From NCBI GenBank assembly GCA_040880805.1, contig JBBDHW010000039.1, forward strand, positions 8,817-43,344: a DNA stretch of 34,528 bases, read 5' to 3'. The stretch is from Acidimicrobiia bacterium (GTDB lineage Bacteria; Actinomycetota; Acidimicrobiia; IMCC26256; DASPTH01). Both the position numbers and the translations under genes were made by a program. The notes below the pieces were generated by a model. That model was not told where the DNA came from, did no database searches, and was given only the letters and a program-made list of their open reading frames with translations. This document shows positions 33,361-34,528 of this stretch, one piece after another (the stretch's first letter is position 1; each line of letters starts with the position of its first letter).

Positions 33361-33970
33361 CTCTCTCTTCTCCGGCTCTCTGTTCTCCGGCTCTCTGTTC
33401 TCCGGCTCTCTCTTCTCCGGCTCTCTCTTCTCCGGCTCTCTCTTCTCCGGCTCTCTCTTCTCCGGCTCTCTGTTCTCCGGCTCGGCGCTCGCGCGCGGTG
33501 GTGCGCACCGACCACACGACGACGAGGATCGCACCGATCGTGATCGCGGAGTCGGCGACGTTGAAGGTGGGCCATGCGCCGACGTGCACGAAGTCGATGA
33601 CGGCGCCGCGGAGGAACCCGGGCGTTCGGAACACGCGGTCGAGCAGGTTCCCGATGGCGCCACCGAGGACGAGCGAGAGCGCGACGACAAGCAAGGTGTC
33701 GTGCGTCCGGCGAACCGTGCGAACGAGGAAATACGTGACCACTCCGGCGACGATCGCGAGCACCGGGGTGAACGCTTGGAACACACTGAATGCACCGCCC
33801 GTGTTGCGAGCGAGTCGCAAGTCGACGGTGTTGCCCACGATCTCGACCGGACCGTCGGCCAGGTCGTGCACCGCCCAGGTCTTGGTGATCAGATCGAGCG
33901 CGACGATCGCAAACACGATCCCCGCCGCGAGCACCGGCCGGGTGCGCGTGCTATCGGCGTCGCTCGGCAC
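33353..33970 (-). CDS. lspA: Lipoprotein signal peptidase II with a repetitive C-terminal tail
   Basis: LspA removes signal peptides of prolipoproteins in the membrane. The 205-residue protein has four helices (~13-33, ~68-84, ~93-110, ~141-155), ARNTGGAFSVF, GNLLDR with catalytic Asp111, and FNVADS with catalytic Asp140. After residue ~163 comes an unusual tail of eight copies of RAGE(E/Q), encoded by 15-bp repeats. Start GTG 33968-33970 is chosen over the upstream ATG because the core then begins normally; it overlaps the dksA/traR end by 20 bases. The tail is highly charged and on the cytoplasmic side by topology. Confidence 0.9.
   Translation of the reverse strand: MPSDADSTRTRPVLAAGIVFAIVALDLITKTWAVHDLADGPVEIVGNTVDLRLARNTGGAFSVFQAFTPVLAIVAGVVTYFLVRTVRRTHDTLLVVALSLVLGGAIGNLLDRVFRTPGFLRGAVIDFVHVGAWPTFNVADSAITIGAILVVVWSVRTTARERRAGEQRAGEERAGEERAGEERAGEERAGEQRAGEQRAGEERDG
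33361..33480 (-). repeat. Eight 15-bp tandem repeats encoding RAGE(E/Q)
   Basis: Eight back-to-back units of CTCTCT(C/G)TTCTCCGG run from 33361 to 33480. The only variation is C or G at the seventh base, giving Glu or Gln at the fifth residue. Because the unit is a multiple of three, all frames stay open. The array ends one base before the rluD ATG, so copy-number change would alter LspA length only. Confidence 0.95.
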
Positions 33971-34528
33971 GCGCCTTGCAGTCGACGCAGGTCTCCGCGT
34001 AAGGAAGTGCTTCGAGGCGCTCCAGCGAGATTCGGCGCCCCGCGGGAACGCACAGGCCATACGTGCGGCTTTTGATCCGCTCGAGCGCGCGGTCGATCTC
34101 CTCGACGGTCTGGCGCGCCGATGCCGACAGCATCAGGTCGCGCTCGCGCTCGACGCTGATCGTGTCGCCCTCGCCGCCTTCCTCGTCGAACTGCGTGTCG
34201 CCCTCGTCGCGATCGAGTGCGAGTTGTTGCGCCTCCGCCGCCAGCTGGTCGGCCTGCGCGAGATGGCGCTCTCGCTCGTCGAGGAGCTTGACCCGGAGGC
34301 GCTCGACGGTGCTCGGCGCGAGGTTGGGCTTGTCGGGCTTCACCTCGAACCCCGACAGCGGACAGGTCACCGTGCTCTTGCGCGGCGGCGCCTTCTTGAT
34401 CGCCGGCTCCGTGCCGGAACGGGCGGCTGGTGCCTTCTTGACGATTGCGGGCTTGGCGACCTTCTTGACGGGCGCGACCTTCTTGACGGGCGCGACCTTC
34501 TTGACGGGCGCGACCTTCTTGACGGGCG
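33951..34528 (-). CDS. DksA/TraR-family zinc-finger-like protein, 5' end missing
   Basis: The gene runs off the window, leaving about 192 codons. The visible N-terminal part is lysine/alanine/valine/proline-rich, with repeated VAPVKK units. Then comes a coiled-coil region (VERLRVKLLDERERHLAQADQ to about DRDEGDTQFDEE) and a C-terminal finger region TYGLCVPAGRRISLERLEALPYAETCVDC. In DksA/TraR proteins this is C-x2-C-x17-C-x2-C; here the second cysteine is Ala (CVPA), so only three cysteines remain. The first GTG downstream of the repeats (34368-34370) is internal, not the start. These proteins bind RNA polymerase's secondary channel in E. coli; in actinobacteria the role is less clear. It overlaps lspA by 20 bases. 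Confidence 0.88.
   Translation of the reverse strand, partial: PVKKVAPVKKVAPVKKVAPVKKVAKPAIVKKAPAARSGTEPAIKKAPPRKSTVTCPLSGFEVKPDKPNLAPSTVERLRVKLLDERERHLAQADQLAAEAQQLALDRDEGDTQFDEEGGEGDTISVERERDLMLSASARQTVEEIDRALERIKSRTYGLCVPAGRRISLERLEALPYAETCVDCKARAERRR
34467..34528 (-). repeat. 18-bp tandem repeats encoding VAPVKK at the window end
   Basis: Three full copies of GACGGGCGCGACCTTCTT (34467-34484, 34485-34502, 34503-34520) and eight bases of a fourth reach the window edge. They encode the hexapeptide unit VAPVKK in the N-terminal tail of the DksA/TraR-like protein. The array may go on beyond the window. Confidence 0.93.

Noticed and set aside
33361-33480. CRISPR array
   Set aside because: The 15-bp units are contiguous without spacers and lie in a coding gene.
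32452-33795. A longer RluD with an EPEKR repeat extension
   Set aside because: The extension is lspA and its repeats read in another frame; ATG 33358-33360 gives the normal RluD N-terminus and overlaps the lspA stop.
33290-34075. Plus-strand frame with LFSGS repeats opposite lspA
   Set aside because: The repeats come from the same 15-bp array read on the other strand; the rest of the frame is the antisense of lspA and has no recognisable motif.

Overview
The window looks like a chromosomal piece of a high-GC actinobacterium, most likely from the Acidimicrobiia or a related deep branch. The evidence is the gene content: MshC of mycothiol synthesis, an F420-dependent NADP reductase (NpdG), a PPOx-family flavin/F420 protein, PgsA/PatA/PimA of phosphatidylinositol mannoside synthesis, DnaE1-type polymerase, a DUF222-HNH (13E12-type) protein, an EF-G2 paralogue, and heavy use of GTG starts with 4-base start/stop overlaps. 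The lineage is inferred from content only. Almost every gene is on the minus strand; bcp, the EF-G2 gene and the rrf2 gene are the exceptions. There are no tRNA or rRNA genes, CRISPR arrays or insertion sequences that I can see, and no gene-free stretch exceeds 300 bases.

Read in the direction of transcription (right to left), the layout is as follows. (a) 34.5-32.4 kb: a dksA/traR-lspA-rluD operon, with the traR gene cut by the window end. (b) 32.4-30.9 kb: a DUF222-HNH gene behind a promoter whose start region carries a LexA (SOS) box. (c) 30.8-28.7 kb: an OmpR-type response regulator and its histidine kinase, convergent with an Rrf2 regulator. (d) 28.1-23.5 kb: a phosphodiesterase-like protein and the replicative polymerase gene dnaE. 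(e) 23.3-16.4 kb: npdG-mshC-thrS-HIT, a small membrane protein and a large polytopic membrane protein. (f) 14.1-8.9 kb: pgsA-patA, then an exported-protein cassette (TasA-like protein plus a SipW-type signal peptidase fused to surface repeats), then pimA and an inositol-monophosphatase-like gene. (g) 7.9-3.0 kb: lemA-htpX-DUF3048-pdxS-pdxT-yebC. (h) 3.0-0.6 kb: PPOx, a MobA-like nucleotidyltransferase, CoxG and an unrecognised protein.

Blocks e-g correspond in order to the mycobacterial block thrS-HIT-pgsA-patA-pimA-...-pdxS-pdxT-yebC (Rv2614c to Rv2603c), but several insertions interrupt it: EF-G2 and two membrane proteins between HIT and pgsA, the TasA/SipW cassette between patA and pimA, and lemA/htpX/DUF3048 before pdxS. 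The shared theme is inositol: PgsA, PatA and PimA build phosphatidylinositol mannosides, MshC builds mycothiol from an inositol glycoside, and an inositol-phosphatase-fold enzyme is translationally coupled to pimA.

The most unusual item is the 519-residue protein at 10062-11621. It joins a Ser/His (SipW/ER-type) signal peptidase to a second TasA-like signal segment and three ~93-residue repeats, so a peptidase appears to be fused to its own kind of substrate. Other points of interest are the SOS promoter of the HNH gene, a hairpin with a DnaA box in the dnaE leader, pentapeptide repeats on LspA, and tandem repeats at both window ends.
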